A DNA stretch of 64,000 nucleotides from positions 1 to 64,000 of the forward strand of contig JAJKFJ010021335.1 in the NCBI GenBank assembly GCA_027382625.1, in the 5' to 3' direction. The notes beneath the pieces were generated by a model that did not search any database, was not told the DNA's origin, and worked only from the letters and a program-made list of their open reading frames with translations. A program made the translations under genes and the position numbers. Shown in pieces: positions 1 to 11,564 of this stretch (the first letter of the stretch is position 1; each line of letters starts with the position of its first letter). This stretch comes from Tetmemena sp. SeJ-2015. Lineage: Eukaryota; Ciliophora; Spirotrichea; Sporadotrichida; Oxytrichidae.

Positions 1-632
1 CAAGGTCACCTTCCTAGAAGACTTTAGTTTTGCCTTTTTGGGTTAAAATTTAGCATGTTTAAAAGTATTAATAAAAAAATTATTAACACACTTATTTTAA
101 ACTTTTTTATATATTAGGGTTTTGGGTTTTGATTGGTAGAGACTTTTTGCCCTTTTGCTGATTGTAATTAAAATTTTAATTTTGACTATACCCTGATTCT
201 TCAATTTTTTTTTTTTAAATTTAGATTAATCTTGAAAATATTCTGATTTCTGAAGAAGCTCTATTTATGACAACAATAAACTCCTTCATTTCTATTTAAT
301 TAAAAATTGAATTTTGTTTACATTAATCAGAAAAGGGCCCTCATTTTTTAGATAGAGGGTGGAATTATTTTCCCAAAAAATGTGCTTAACAATATTTTGT
401 TTAAGGAATTGAGATTAATACCATTAAATTAACTCATTTTTTATATGTAGGCTAAAGTTTAGTTGAACAATATTTCTGCACTGTCTCACTCCTCTTCCTT
501 AACTCTCATTAATTATGGATCACAAAACTTATCTCTTTCTAATAAGCTTAAATTTATATTTATGAATACTATTAATTATGTCTTGCAGAAGACGATGAGG
601 AAGACGAAAAAGATGGATTTTGGAAAAAGTGG

Positions 633-703
633 GAATAATAATAATTAAATAACAACAATAATAATAACAACAACAATAATAGCAACAGCAATAGCAGCAG
701 ACT
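633..703. repeat. AAC/AAT/AGC trinucleotide microsatellite
   Basis: A run of AAT, AAC and AGC triplets grades from AAT-rich to AGC-rich. Its complement gives a poly-Cys/Tyr reading that should not be taken as a gene. Confidence 0.85.
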
Positions 704-1000
704 ATAAACTTAGAGTCCAGACACCATATGACTCCGACTATGAGGCTACCCCGAGATCTTGCATTGGAGGCAGAGTGAACGCTCTCTTTGACCAGTCCAC
801 TGAGCCCCCAGGCATGGCGCCCGAGGCCCCCCAGTGACCGGCAGCTCACGCCCTCAGTCAGGGAGGGTTTTAACCGGGATTCCTATTTCCCTGTGCAGTG
901 ATGGGAACCCCCTTCCCTTTTTGGGGTCTAGTAAAACCCCCCGGTAGGATGCCTAACCAAATTTTAAATAACTTCCGGGGGGAACCCCCTTTATATTTTG
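704..1000. other. GC-rich island 1, function unknown
   Basis: The base composition rises well above the surroundings for about 300 bp. The part near 742-790 contains ATCTTGCATTG, which resembles ATCTTACATTG near 5,783-5,800 and GTCTTACATCTGG near 11,915. I cannot assign a gene or RNA. The G and C homopolymers near 880-990 look unreliable. Confidence 0.35.
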
Positions 1001-2398
1001 TCCCCTATTTAAAAGGGGTAGGGTAAATTGTTAAAAAAATCAAAATTTAATAAAATTAAACTAAATTTTGTTTGAAACAAAAATTTTTACTTTAAATTTT
1101 CAATTCCATTTTAAATTTGGAACAAAATTTTTTTTCTAAAAGTTTTAAAATTTTATTTAAAATTTAAATTTTTAAATTAAAAAAAAAAAAAAAAAAAGAT
1201 AAAAATAAGATTAGAGAGATCTCAAAAATCTTAAAGTCTTTCTTAAAATTTTATTTCTCTATTTCATTCAATAATTTAGCTTTATACCAACAACTTAACT
1301 ATCTTGAAGTCTGGACACTCTTTTATAAAGAAAAAAAAAAACATAAAATAGCTTAGATTCTTAAGTACTCTCTCAAAACTATTGAATTCAAGATCCTGAT
1401 TTTTATTTATTCCCTTTGTACTAAAAATGAATCACGAAACCTAAAATTCAATAATATAAAAGGCAATATGAAACTTTACCTTTTACAGAACTGTGTGAAT
1501 ATTGGAGGAAAAAAAGATAGACTTGACTTTTTATGTAATCTTTTCATTATGAAATGGAAAAGTGCTTCTGCTTAGTAATTCAATTTTTGTAAAATTTAAA
1601 TTATTTCTTTTGTTAAAATGTTATATATACTTGAAGTCTGAATTTATTTATTATAAAAAGGTGGTCTTAGATTAATTAAGAGGTAATTAAGATGACATTT
1701 TAAGTTTTAAGATTAAATTAAATTTATATTATTCAATTAATGATTAATATAAATAAACAATAAGATATTTTCCTATAGCTGCTAAACTCTCAACAAGGGA
1801 CTCAAAATATTATTTTATTATAGCTTTTAAAAAATATTATAAGTTATCAACTACAACACTATATTCAAATTTGCATTATCAAATCTAAAATTGAACTTAA
1901 GTTGATCCCTTGTATTCAACTAAACCTCTTGGCCATGATGTGTTCAATACCGACATAGTGAAGTAGAAAAAGGAGTTAGGAACTATGAGTATTCAGATTT
2001 CGTCTCCTTCCTCAGAGTTATTTCTTTAAATAAACTTTTACTCTCATCATATTTATAAACTCATTCTGGCTATAGCAAAGGTACAATCTTGAAATAAACT
2101 TGAAGCAGCTCAGGAAATCTTTGCAGTCTTACGATAGAAAGCAAAAATAATCCTGTTTTCCCTCCCTCAATCTACTCCTTCTCTGAGAACAAAAATACGC
2201 TAGAGTACTCTGTCAGTGTTGTGTATTAAACTAGACTAACCATCACAATTTATTAAAATTATATTTTTTATTTAATTGCTCCCTTTAATACTCACATCAA
2301 TAAAAAGTTTGTTTGCATAAAAGAATCCTCTAATATTTAATTATATTTTTGCAAGAGCTTGTTCTACCATTAGGTTAAAGAGTAAATTATGAAAGAAA

Positions 2399-2959
2399 AT
2401 AGGAGAATCATTGATTTCCCTTAAGATGAAGAACCAAATCAAATGAATCAGTCCAGAGGGAGTGATCTCAATAAGAGAGACATATAACTAAAAATAAAAT
2501 ATTCCCTTCTCTGATAGGTCTAGAGACAGAAAAGCAACATATATATTATTTTAATGAGAGAAGAATAGTTATATTCAAGAGAGCTTTTTGAAATCCTTCA
2601 AGAGTTAAGTCATAAGCACTTGAGGATGCTAAAGTTTCATGAGCAAAATGAGAGTTATAGAATTTAAAAAAGTCCCCAACTAAGACACTCCTATAAAAAA
2701 TTTAATCTTTAAAAAGATATTTTAAAAGTTTTGAACCAGTCTTAAAAATAAGATGAGCAACTAAATAAAGAACTATCTTGGCTTCTCTTTGAAGAAGCTA
2801 TTTTATCATCTATTGTAAAGTTTGGGCTTAGCAGAAAATGAACTAAAATTTTGTAACTTAACAAGCTAAATTAACGATGCTCCTTTTAATAATTCTAGGA
2901 TCAGAAGTTCTTGGCATTAATTTAATTAAAAGGAAGCCAAACGAAATATAACAAGATGA
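2399..2959 (+). CDS. Hypothetical basic/coiled-coil protein interrupted by three IESs
   Basis: I do not recognise the protein. The frame opens at ATG 2,399 and is closed by TGA at 2,957-2,959 in the code where TAA and TAG are Gln. Three short insertions break it, and each is bounded by a direct repeat (AGAGACA, ATAT, AGC). Excising all three gives one uninterrupted frame of roughly 150 codons, beginning MKENRRIIDF and ending EAKRNITR. The product is Gln, Lys and Glu rich, with probable amphipathic helix around ELFEILQELSHKHL. There is no signal peptide or membrane segment. Restoring the frame at three independent sites is good evidence for a real macronuclear gene, but the function is unknown. 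Confidence 0.55.
2483..2528 (+). other. IES, 46 bp, pointer AGAGACA
   Basis: AGAGACA occurs at 2,476-2,482 and 2,522-2,528. Excision joins ...LNKRD to RKAT in frame and removes an in-frame TGA. Confidence 0.6.
2543..2574 (+). other. IES, 32 bp, pointer ATAT
   Basis: ATAT at 2,539-2,542 and 2,571-2,574. Excision joins RKATYS to RELFEILQ. A 5-bp TATAT alignment is also possible but leaves the frame closed. Confidence 0.5.
2833..2866 (+). other. IES, 34 bp, pointer AGC
   Basis: AGC at 2,830-2,832 and 2,864-2,866. Excision joins KFGLS to QINDAPF and removes an in-frame TGA. Confidence 0.5.
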
Positions 2960-3449
2960 ATAACCTCTTGATTATGTTAATAACTGCTCTAGGGTTTTTA
3001 GTAAGGCAATAAGTTAGAAGTCAGAAAAGGCTTGATTTAAAATGTAAATTCATTTTCACCAGAAGAATTGAAATCCGATATAGCAACATTTTTCTTGAAA
3101 GATTTGAAAATTAGCATTTTCTTATTTGGCTTGAATTATTTTTATTTGAAACAGAAAAAATGAAAGAGGTACTTAAAATTTTGACAAAACTAATTAGAAT
3201 ACCTAATTTTATCGCCCTTTTAAACTAGGTATAGCTTGAATAGTTTTATTTAAAAATAATTATCCAATTAAATTGATTGAAAAATTAAAGACTTTATTAA
3301 AATATAATTATTAAGGATAGAGCCCATAAGAAAGATTTTAATTTATTATATTCAGGGGGTATATAAATTTTTTATTTAAGATAAAAACAATCTCCTTTGC
3401 TAGAATTTAATAATATCTCATTGATTACAAGGTATTCAAAGTTCGAATA

Positions 3450-4194
3450 TTGCTGAAAGCTTTGCATTATCATAACACCCACACTTTCTCTTGTCCCTAT
3501 TATTTGGAGCATATTTCTATAGAGAGATTCTCTTTATAGTAGAAGGATACATAAGCTATAAGTTTTTCCTCAGGATAAAGGGAAGATAAAATATAAAAAG
3601 ATACTGTTAAGAATGAGAAAGAAGAAGAGATTTGATTAGCTCGCACACTGCTTCTAAAAGCGAAGCTCAATCGAACGACCTGATACATTCTAAGGCGTCA
3701 ATGCTAGACTATCTCTTGCTTCCTGTAAAGGAGTGTATGTTTCTGAAGACCATGTTTCGTATCCATCTGCTTATTATGGAAATTACAAGGTTAGGTATCA
3801 TTGCTTTATTTATCTAGATGCTAAATCTAGCTACTAGGATTAAAGACTCTATGCGTCTTACGATTTAAAATTTCCTGAATATTTCTTCTACTTAACTGGT
3901 TATGTCGATTAATAAGCAACCTTTAAACTCGATATTTCAATTTTTAATAGGATAAGTTTTTAATTTATCAAGATCCTGAATTGGAGAGCGAATAGTAGTG
4001 AGGAAATATAAGTAAACAAATATTTTCTTTCTAAAAGGAAGATTTTAGAGCATTTTTTTGCAGCTTTGGTGTAGTTGAAGCTTTTATTATAGAGTGATGA
4101 CAGCTTTGGTACTTGGTTCATAATCCTTTTTCTGCCATTACTAGCTGCCGAAATGAGTGATGGACAACGTTTTAAAGATAAATAAGTGAAGTGA
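3450..4194 (+). CDS. Hypothetical protein, probably 5'-partial
   Basis: Coding-like sequence in the ciliate code that ends at TGA 4,192-4,194. The first part reads LLKALHYHNTHTFSCPYY and continues to a Lys/Glu-rich stretch. The second part reads EDHVSYPSAYYGNYKVRYHC, then a Tyr/Phe-rich region. A frame break near 3,633 can be explained by a one-base or 5-bp change at GATTTGATT. A second break is solved by a 53-bp IES with pointer TTCT. No ATG is obvious at the 5' end, so an upstream segment may lie elsewhere. I recognise no family. Confidence 0.4.
3692..3744 (+). other. IES candidate, 53 bp, pointer TTCT
   Basis: TTCT at 3,688-3,691 and 3,741-3,744. Excision joins NDLIHS to EDHVSYP in frame. 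The insert is not unusually AT-rich, so the call is moderate. Confidence 0.4.
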
Positions 4195-4599
4195 ATCGAA
4201 AGTTTGAGAAATAAGATCTTTCTTAAAATAATAAGGCAGTTCCTTGTCTATCAGCACATTTTCAGGTTTCAAAGAAAAAAAAGGGTGTTTAAAATATTAA
4301 AAAATAGAGGAAATATTATTAATTATAAATCAAACTTTGCCACCCCATTGGTTAATTACGATTCCTGATAGAGTAAACCAATCAGGCTGGAATTAATTAA
4401 TTTTAGATATAGTTAAATTATTAAACAACCAACTATATTAGGTTTTAAAATTATTAACCAATCATTATCTTGCTTGTATAAATATTTTTCTTTATTTCTC
4501 AGGTATAATTTAAAAATAAAATTAATTTAAAGCAATTGTTATTTAAAATCCAGAATTATGTCTAAAATAGTATTTTTTAATTACACAAAATCTTAGGTT

Positions 4600-4850
4600 G
4601 CACATATTTCAGGCGATACCGCGCCTGATCAGCATTGGTCAAGTCGGTTTTGAGGTGGAATGGGAAAGCCGGTGGGATCAATCAACATCAGTGAATGCTA
4701 GCGACGCTAGTCTGGCAGTCCACAGAGATTCTCTCTCGTCTCTAAATGGGAGTAGTGCGTCATCACTAACTAACTGTCGTTTGGTCTTTCACGTGACGTG
4801 GCACAACGGATCAAGGAGTTACATTAACTTTAAATCGATTAAGTTATTAT
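4600..4850. other. GC-rich island 2, function unknown
   Basis: About 250 bp near 50% GC inside very AT-rich DNA, with a short inverted motif GCTAGCGACGCTAG near 4,697. A frame is open across it but matches no family I know. It could equally be part of a germline-limited element or an unrecognised RNA. Confidence 0.3.
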
Positions 4851-5068
4851 ATGCCCGGTTTGGTTTGCTTAATTTCTAATATATTCTATTCTATTGAATT
4901 ACAATAAGAGAAAATTAGTAGTTCTTCAAATTTATCTTCTTCAATCTACCTGATGCAAAGAGATCTGCCTCATTAGACTAATGGATATTATCAAAACATA
5001 TCAACGATTGTGATAACAATAAATTTGGTATTATGGCATGTTAAAGTTAAACAAGGACAAGAAACTGA

Positions 5069-5250
5069 ATAGAAAGGATTAACTACAATAATGTGAATGT
5101 AGCTGCGCCCTTATTTGTATCTTTGAAGAGCAAGGAGCTAGTTGGACTTAATTTTAAAGCAGTGCTCTTTCTTCTAGCTATCATCCTATTGTCTACTTTT
5201 ATCAGAGTTTCAACTATATTATATTTTTATATCCTGTTCTACACAAGTTA
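5069..5250 (+). CDS. Coding-like fragment with one probable membrane helix
   Basis: In the ciliate code this piece reads IERINYNNVNVAAPLFVSLK, then a hydrophobic run containing AVLFLLAIILLSTF that could cross a membrane. Neither end is defined, no start codon is seen and AT-rich open sequence follows. It may be one exon or germline segment of a membrane protein, or a chance frame. Confidence 0.25.
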
Positions 5251-5559
5251 ATTATATTTAAATATTAGAAATCATTAAAATAGATTGATATATCTTCAAA
5301 AGTATAAACTTTCATTAAAATTCACTACTATATTTTAAACAAGCCTCTTCTTAACAATTAATTATCTTAACAAAATAAAAAACTTTCTATTCTTTTTTAA
5401 ATTAAATAAGGCAAGAAATTCATCTTAATTTAAATAATTAAAATAAAAATATTATCTAATTAGAGAATTTAAAATAGAATTATTGATAGTAATTTCTTTA
5501 AAAAAGATATTTTAATTTTAGCATAATATTAATTTTTAATAATTACTATTACTTCATGA

Positions 5560-5860
5560 GGAGTAGCTTTTGCTAAACAAGGACATCGCAGATGAGACCA
5601 CTTTGAGTGCTTTGGCCTTAGCGACATAAAAGGAAGAGAGCCCATTACTATAAAGCTGCTCTTTGGAACTGGTCACTCCCATCCCTCCGTGGGATAGGGA
5701 AGTGAAGGGAGACTGCGCCTTCGGAAAGGGAAGGTTAGAGCTGAGGTGGTGGCCTCCTCCCCGCCTCAAAATTAGTGGTGACATCCCGATCTTACATTGA
5801 CGAGGGCTGCTGGAGTGAGCCTGACTCAGTTCAAGAGACTGCAGAATAGAGGAGATGAGA
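5560..5860. other. GC-rich island 3, function unknown
   Basis: About 300 bp of elevated GC. The minus strand has an open frame rich in Ser, Gly and Pro, but nothing recognisable. It carries ATCTTACATTG near 5,790, shared in part with islands 1 and 4. Confidence 0.3.
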
Positions 5861-6619
5861 TTTGACTCCGATTATCTAAATGCTAATTTCCTCTTGAATT
5901 ACTTCAAAGTTTTAAATGTTTTAATTTATTTATTTTCAAATCCTCTATCAAACCATCTGCTGAAGGTAATAGTAATTATTAGTTTGAGATTGTATATTCA
6001 TTAAATTCATCAAATGCATTTTTAATTATTAATAAGTTGACTTGTATCCTCTTGAGGTATATGCTCCAAATGTTTGACCATGCTCAGAGAGTACGAATGC
6101 AATATTAAATATTTAATGTAACCCCGGAACAAGGAGAAAGCAATGAACAAATAGGGGAAAGCTGGAAGCAGAGCACACAAGGAGAGAGATCCCAGCATAA
6201 CTAGGAAATATTTGAATGCTAGTGGTTGCCCACTGAGTTCTAAATATCCCTACAAAAATATTAACCAACGCCATATTTACATAGGATAGTAGTACGATTT
6301 ATTAACTAGTACTGAATAAGTAGCTGGTTTTTAAATTGATTATTATTTATATTCCCTAAATTTTACTTTACTTTACTTTAAAATATTTAATGCATTTTAA
6401 TAAATGCAATAAAAGCACCCTTGTCATTAACTATAGAATTGAACTTCTTTTTGTCCCTTCCATCTTCTGTTTGTTTGTAAATCAAAGTAAATGCGCTTGC
6501 ATTTAATTAATTATAAATAAATTAGATTATAGCTGAGAATTAATATTAAATTAAAATGGAATAAATAAGTGACAGTTGTAGTGTCTCATATTTAAATATT
6601 TTTTACACCATTTGATTAA

Positions 6620-6890
6620 GCATAAAATTCTAAGAACTTTTTATCCTTGTTACTTTTGTGAGGAAGTGCTCAATCAAGAGCTATAAGCGACACAAGTTTA
6701 GAAGAAAATTATAATGATGAAGATGAAGAGTGCGCGAGTCATATCTCACTACTGAGAGGTGCTGCGAAGATGATTAAAGAAGAAACTCATATTAACTTTT
6801 GATTATCTATCGAACAAACAGCAGATCAGGGGATGAATCTGCGATTTCAACTGTCACCATTTTGCAACTCTCCACTTATTATTTTAACCA
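6620..6890 (+). repeat. Dispersed CxxCE/LLRGA family, copy 1
   Basis: The plus strand encodes a CYFCEE motif, then in a shifted frame SHISLLRGAAKMIKEETHIN, TGA and LSIEQTADQ. The same order of blocks occurs near 9.8, 30.2, 34.1, 43.3, 61.8 and 63.0 kb. The DNA also matches beyond the coding blocks, for example TTTGCAACTCTCCACTTATT near 6,855. Confidence 0.7.
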
Positions 6891-6899
6891 ATCACTGAT

Positions 6900-9690
6900 T
6901 TTAATTAAAATTTCTACTATATTAAACTTTAATGTGTATAAATATATAAATATTTTTAATTCGTGCCAATCAGAATAAATCAATTTCAAAGGACTTAATA
7001 CTTTTAAATTAAGTTTGAGAAATCTTATAAATGTTTTTTTTTCTTCTACTTATATATCATAATTTTGCCTAGATATAATAATAATTATCTTTGATCTCCT
7101 CGTCTTCTGCAAGTGGTAATATCTTTCATAAACTCGTAACAGACATGCGATGCCATCTTAAGCACACCCTCTAAAGAAATTAAAAATAAATAGACTTACT
7201 AAAAAGTGCTTGAGTGTTATTAGTCTTGTATATTTTAAAATTTGTTATATTGGAAAATATTTTAACTTTAAAATATATTTATAACAAATTCAAAAAATTC
7301 AAGTAGAAGACATCTTCAATAGAAAAAGGTATTATATATTTAAAAAAAAAATTTGATTAATGTTCAATAAATTTTAATTTTGATAAGAGCATTACATTAA
7401 ATATCTAGTTCAAGCATAATTTCTTTGGTTAATCATATTCTATATCATAATATGAAATATAAATTTTATAATTTAATTTATAAAAGGAAAAGAATATTTG
7501 CAAAAATAAACTAAAAAAATGGTAAATTATTGCTCAGATTTGTTCAGTTTTTAAAGTAGCAAGATGAATCCAAAGTAAATACAAATTTGATTTTATTTTT
7601 CGTTTAAAATAAATTTGAAATTTCATATAATTTAAAATATAAAACTTAAGCTTTTAGCTGATTCAAATAATTATAGGATAGATACAACTACATTATCTGT
7701 AGCTGATATATTTAATTAAAGAAAGCTACATTCTTTTTAATAGGATTTTATAAAGATACTCTGTAATCAAAAGTATTCTAATTAGGAAAAAAATTATTTA
7801 TAAGTTTATAGTAGCCGTCCACTAATGTATGCTAAATACCTATTTGTAATTGATTGAGCGTAGCTAACTTATTTTTAAACTTTAATGATGCTAATTTAAG
7901 TGATAAGTAAACACTAAAGATGTAAAATAATAACTTTAAAAGAATAGTAATGGATAATTATTAATACTTTGTTATAATTATCAAAATTAAATCAGATAAA
8001 AGATGATAATGAATTATAATTTTACTAGAAGGACAGTCTTTGCTAAAAAAAAGTGAAGTATGCATTATTGCAAGAAAAAAATTCTGATGTGAATATTTTG
8101 AAACTCAAAGCAAACTAGGCTTAGCAAAATCTAATCCTTCTTAGATATTTCCCTCACGCTAAATTATCATTTAAAACATGAGAATAAAACAATTTAAACA
8201 TCAATGGTCTTGTAGCATAGTACTCTGAATGAGATACATAATTAGTGTACTTCCTAACTAGAACTGACTCCCTATTTAAAATATGTTTATATTATTTAAA
8301 ATTTAAATGAAAATCGGAGAAGAAACAAGGATAAAAATTTAGAATATAATACTTAATCGAATGGTAATAAATTCAATCCAAAAATTTCACTCTTTAACTG
8401 CCAATGATTTTAAATTAATTATTTTTTTTGTTAATTCAATTCTCTCTTTCATTAAATTTTTATCTACATTTGATATTCAACAAACTGGGCATATTTACAT
8501 TATATAACTTGTTGGATTGAACTCACTCATGGGAGTCTCTAAATCTGAATAGGAGGGCAATTTCGCTTTTTCCTCCAAAGCTCAATTAAGATATTGAAGT
8601 CATGCTCTCTAGGAGATAGAACTATTCATAATGAAATTTAGCGAAGAAGTCAGCTTGTGCAAGCCCATTTTTTTCACCATTCATAATTATCTTTAGAGTT
8701 ACAATATGAGTGTTAGTGCGTCTTCACGACGGTTTCTCAAGAGAAAAATGTATATTACCAATAAAAATAATGAGATTTTTAAATTATAAATTAATGGATA
8801 ATATTGTAATGCATTAAAGTTTGGTAAGTAGTTTCTAAGCAAGCTTCCATTTTATTTATAAATTTCTTAGTCCACTAACATTCTGAAATTTTCAATGGGA
8901 GTTAATTATTTTGGGATCTATGTTGCTTGTTTGCTCTCTTCTTGAATATTGAAAAATTAGTTTAAGAAACTTAAAATATTATAAATATTCATAATTTACA
9001 TGTTTAAATTAAAAAAAAACCTTTAGATATATTTTAAAAATAAAAGTATTTAAATAATAAAAAATCATTTGCATGTCTCTGTGTACTTTACCAGTATAAG
9101 GAAAGTAAAAACTAGTCGATGTGCAGTAAAATTAGAATAAGTAAAGTTGAATTGATAAAAATGCAACAATTCTCCTCTGCCTTCCTCTGTCAATCTAAAA
9201 TAAATTTATTATAAATTTTTTATTTTACTTTTTTACAATGTGGCAGATCATTATGTATTTTTGGAAAAAACTGAAAATTTCTTTAGTGCCAAATGTTCCA
9301 AAGACGATAAGTTCAGGCGTATTCAACAATTTACATATTACTTCTTCTTATTTATTTTAAAATTATAATGAACTTAGCACATTTTTGTTTATTTTTGAAA
9401 TATAAAATCTCTCTACTATAATTAACTAAGCATTTGTCTATTGTGTATTTAATAAGATCAGAGAAGTGAAAAGTGTTTTTTGCAATTCCCACTTTTGGAA
9501 CTCATAGATTCTTAAAATATTATTATGCTCATATCTAAAAATTATTTAAAGAACTCAATTTAACTTAAATCCAAAGTTAATCAAGCTGAATTGAATGGAT
9601 TATATTAACTAGATTGATAATTTATGTGAGAATTGTAGTAATTAAAACTTTAAAACTTTAAGTTTACGAGGCTTAAGAATAATGAAAAAG
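6900..9690. other. AT-rich region, nothing recognised
   Basis: No family, pointer-bounded frame or RNA was recognised in this stretch. Open frames in the ciliate code exist, but at this AT content they are weak evidence. Confidence 0.45.
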
Positions 9691-9699
9691 AATGAGTTT

Positions 9700-9905
9700 T
9701 TATTTGGAATTCCAGATTCACCTGATCTGCAGCTTATCAACAATTAATCTTGATTTCTTCTTTTAATAATCAACTCAGTACCTTTTAATAGCGCGATATG
9801 ATGCTCGAAAATTCCATAACTCCAAAAGTCTATTCAAAGAATTTTGAGTCTTTATAACTCTTAACTGATATCTCTACACTAAAGCTGGAAGGATAAAGAT
9901 TTTTG
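9700..9905 (-). repeat. Dispersed CxxCE/LLRGA family, copy 2
   Basis: The minus strand encodes EHHIALLKGTELIIK and then a degenerate tail with GCAGATCAGGTGAATCTGGA, close to the equivalent DNA in copy 1. The CxxC part is decayed. Confidence 0.55.
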
Positions 9906-10174
9906 TCATTTTATGCTCTATCAGATGATATAATAATTATTCAAATCTGAGACTGTTCAAACGCAGCCTGAATTATTCCATATTTATTATTACAATGATT
10001 ATTTTTAGTTTAATTATATAAATAAGGCCTTTTATAATTCTATTCTTCGGCTAATTAAATTTCTCCATCTTCATCTTTATCTTCTTCATGTGCTTTATTC
10101 TTAAATTTAGAATTATTAATGATAATGCAATATTTAGTTAAAATTGCATTATAATAGAGAAGGAAAGATAAGAC

Positions 10175-11545
10175 TCAAAGGCTATCTGTTAGTACCTACT
10201 TAAGGATTTATTTCAGATTATATTTTCTAGTTGGAATCAATAAAAAGAGGGGATATTAAACTACAGGAGTTATGTAGCAATTTTCAATTTCTTCTACTCC
10301 CTAATCTTGGAGAGCACTCTATCTATTTTAATGAATATTATAATTTAATAATTTTATTACAACTATCATACCATTAGAATTCTCCGTCATTATTAAAGTC
10401 ATCATATTCTGTAAGACATAGTTAATATATTGGAGACACTAAATTTTAAAACAAAAAACGAAACTAACTACAAATATATTATGTAATTGCATATAATTTA
10501 TAACAAAAAATCAACATATAAATGAGTCTACATGAGGTCTGAAATATATTTCTATTTGCTAGAATTAGTATTCTCAATTACTTAAAATCCTTAATTTTTA
10601 TAATTCTAGGATTTAGATAAGTACCGTACTATAATGCTTGATTTATTGAAATCATGAACAATTAAACTAGATGATTTCTTCTCCAATTCCATAATTTTCT
10701 CTTCTTATTAATAAATTTGTTGCTTAAGTTCTTCTATCAATCCATCTGAAAGTGATTTATTTAGTCCTTGAGGCTTCGAAAAAACCTCAAGATCAAGAGC
10801 TTGCTTAATTGTTAGTCTCTATTAAGGTTCTTCAACTAGTAGACCATTAAGTAGGCCTTATAGTTTTTAGAATTAGGGTGGGAGTTAAGGTTACATTCCT
10901 TTTATCACAGCCTTGTTTATTTATAATTTTTAGTAGTGAATTGATCCAGTGCACATATAGTATATGAGCACTCCCAACGACCACATATCCGCAGAAAAGT
11001 CATATCTTGGATTCTCATCTGATAATTCTGGAGCCATATATAACTCTGTGCCCACTACAGTATTTAAAAAATATTAATTTATTTAGCTTTGACCTGTCAA
11101 TACTTAAAATCTTAGAGCAACCAAAATCAGCAATCCTAATATTGTATGGATATCCTTTTTTTAAATTATTAAAAATTAAATGAAATTTTTTTTATTAGTT
11201 TCTATCCACAATTGCATAATTTGCGATTTATAAATATTGCCAATAGAATCAATGAGAATGTTTAAGGGTTTTATATCTAAAAATAAAATATTATCTCTAT
11301 GAACTATCCTGTTGTCATGAAGGTGCTTGATACCTAAGAAGATTTTTTTGACCCATTTTATGATTGTGTCCTCATTAAAATTGTTGTCTTACTTACTGTT
11401 CCTAAGACGATCTTCCAAAGTACCCCCAAAAGCGTAGTCCATAACTAATGCAACTTCGCCATTATACTTGAAAGCATCAATATAAAATATCTCCAATTAT
11501 TTATCATCAAATTACTTTATAAATTTGACTTAACTTAAAATTAAG
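10175..11545 (-). CDS. Protein kinase, N-lobe missing, three IESs
   Basis: A Ser/Thr-type kinase catalytic domain lacking its first third. From the 5' side the visible motifs are a hinge-like VALVMDYAFGGTLEDRL, the helix before the catalytic loop, catalytic loop HRDIKPLNIL, the magnesium-binding DFG in IADFG, activation-segment GTELYMAPE, and DMWSLGVLIYYM. The end of the C-lobe follows (QRLTIKQAL), then a Gln/Lys/Glu coiled coil. Three IESs interrupt it at the HRD loop, just before DFG and in the activation segment. The Gly-rich loop and the catalytic Lys are absent: 5' of about 11,545 the sequence runs into a GC-rich spacer and satellite, so the first segments must lie elsewhere, or the locus is truncated. 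The 3' end is uncertain. One frame stops at 10,402-10,404, and further coding-like sequence runs to TGA at 10,175-10,177. Confidence 0.8.
11067..11085 (-). other. IES, 19 bp, pointer TATTTA
   Basis: TATTTA at 11,061-11,066 and 11,080-11,085. Excision joins DRSKLN to TVVGTELYMAPE in frame inside the kinase activation segment. Confidence 0.85.
11145..11239 (-). other. IES, 95 bp, pointer AATATTG
   Basis: AATATTG at 11,138-11,144 and 11,233-11,239, exact 7 bp. Excision gives LIDSIGNIRIADFG, the expected run from beta strand 8 into DFG. Confidence 0.88.
11279..11296 (-). other. IES, 18 bp, pointer TATCT
   Basis: TATCT at 11,274-11,278 and 11,292-11,296. Excision turns an interrupted catalytic loop into HRDIKP. 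Confidence 0.9.
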
Positions 11546-11564
11546 ATAAATTAAGTACCCCTCT

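Larger units (their letters stand above)
1..2398. other. AT-rich region without a recognised gene
   Basis: No frame in the ciliate code gives a convincing protein here. The stretch is AT-rich with long A and T runs (for example 1,140-1,200). It contains the trinucleotide tract and GC-richer island listed separately. The homopolymer-rich part at about 850-1,200 looks like low-quality consensus. Confidence 0.5.

Noticed and set aside
529..849. Minus-strand Cys/Tyr-rich open frame as a gene
   Set aside because: It is the complement of a trinucleotide microsatellite plus a GC-rich island; no conserved protein features.
6660..6802. Unique small gene ending ETHINF
   Set aside because: The same blocks recur at six other places with frame damage, so it is a member of a dispersed family.
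11145..11205. Alternative pointer GGATA for the kinase IES before DFG
   Set aside because: Excision there leaves DFG out of frame; AATATTG gives GNIRIADFG in frame.
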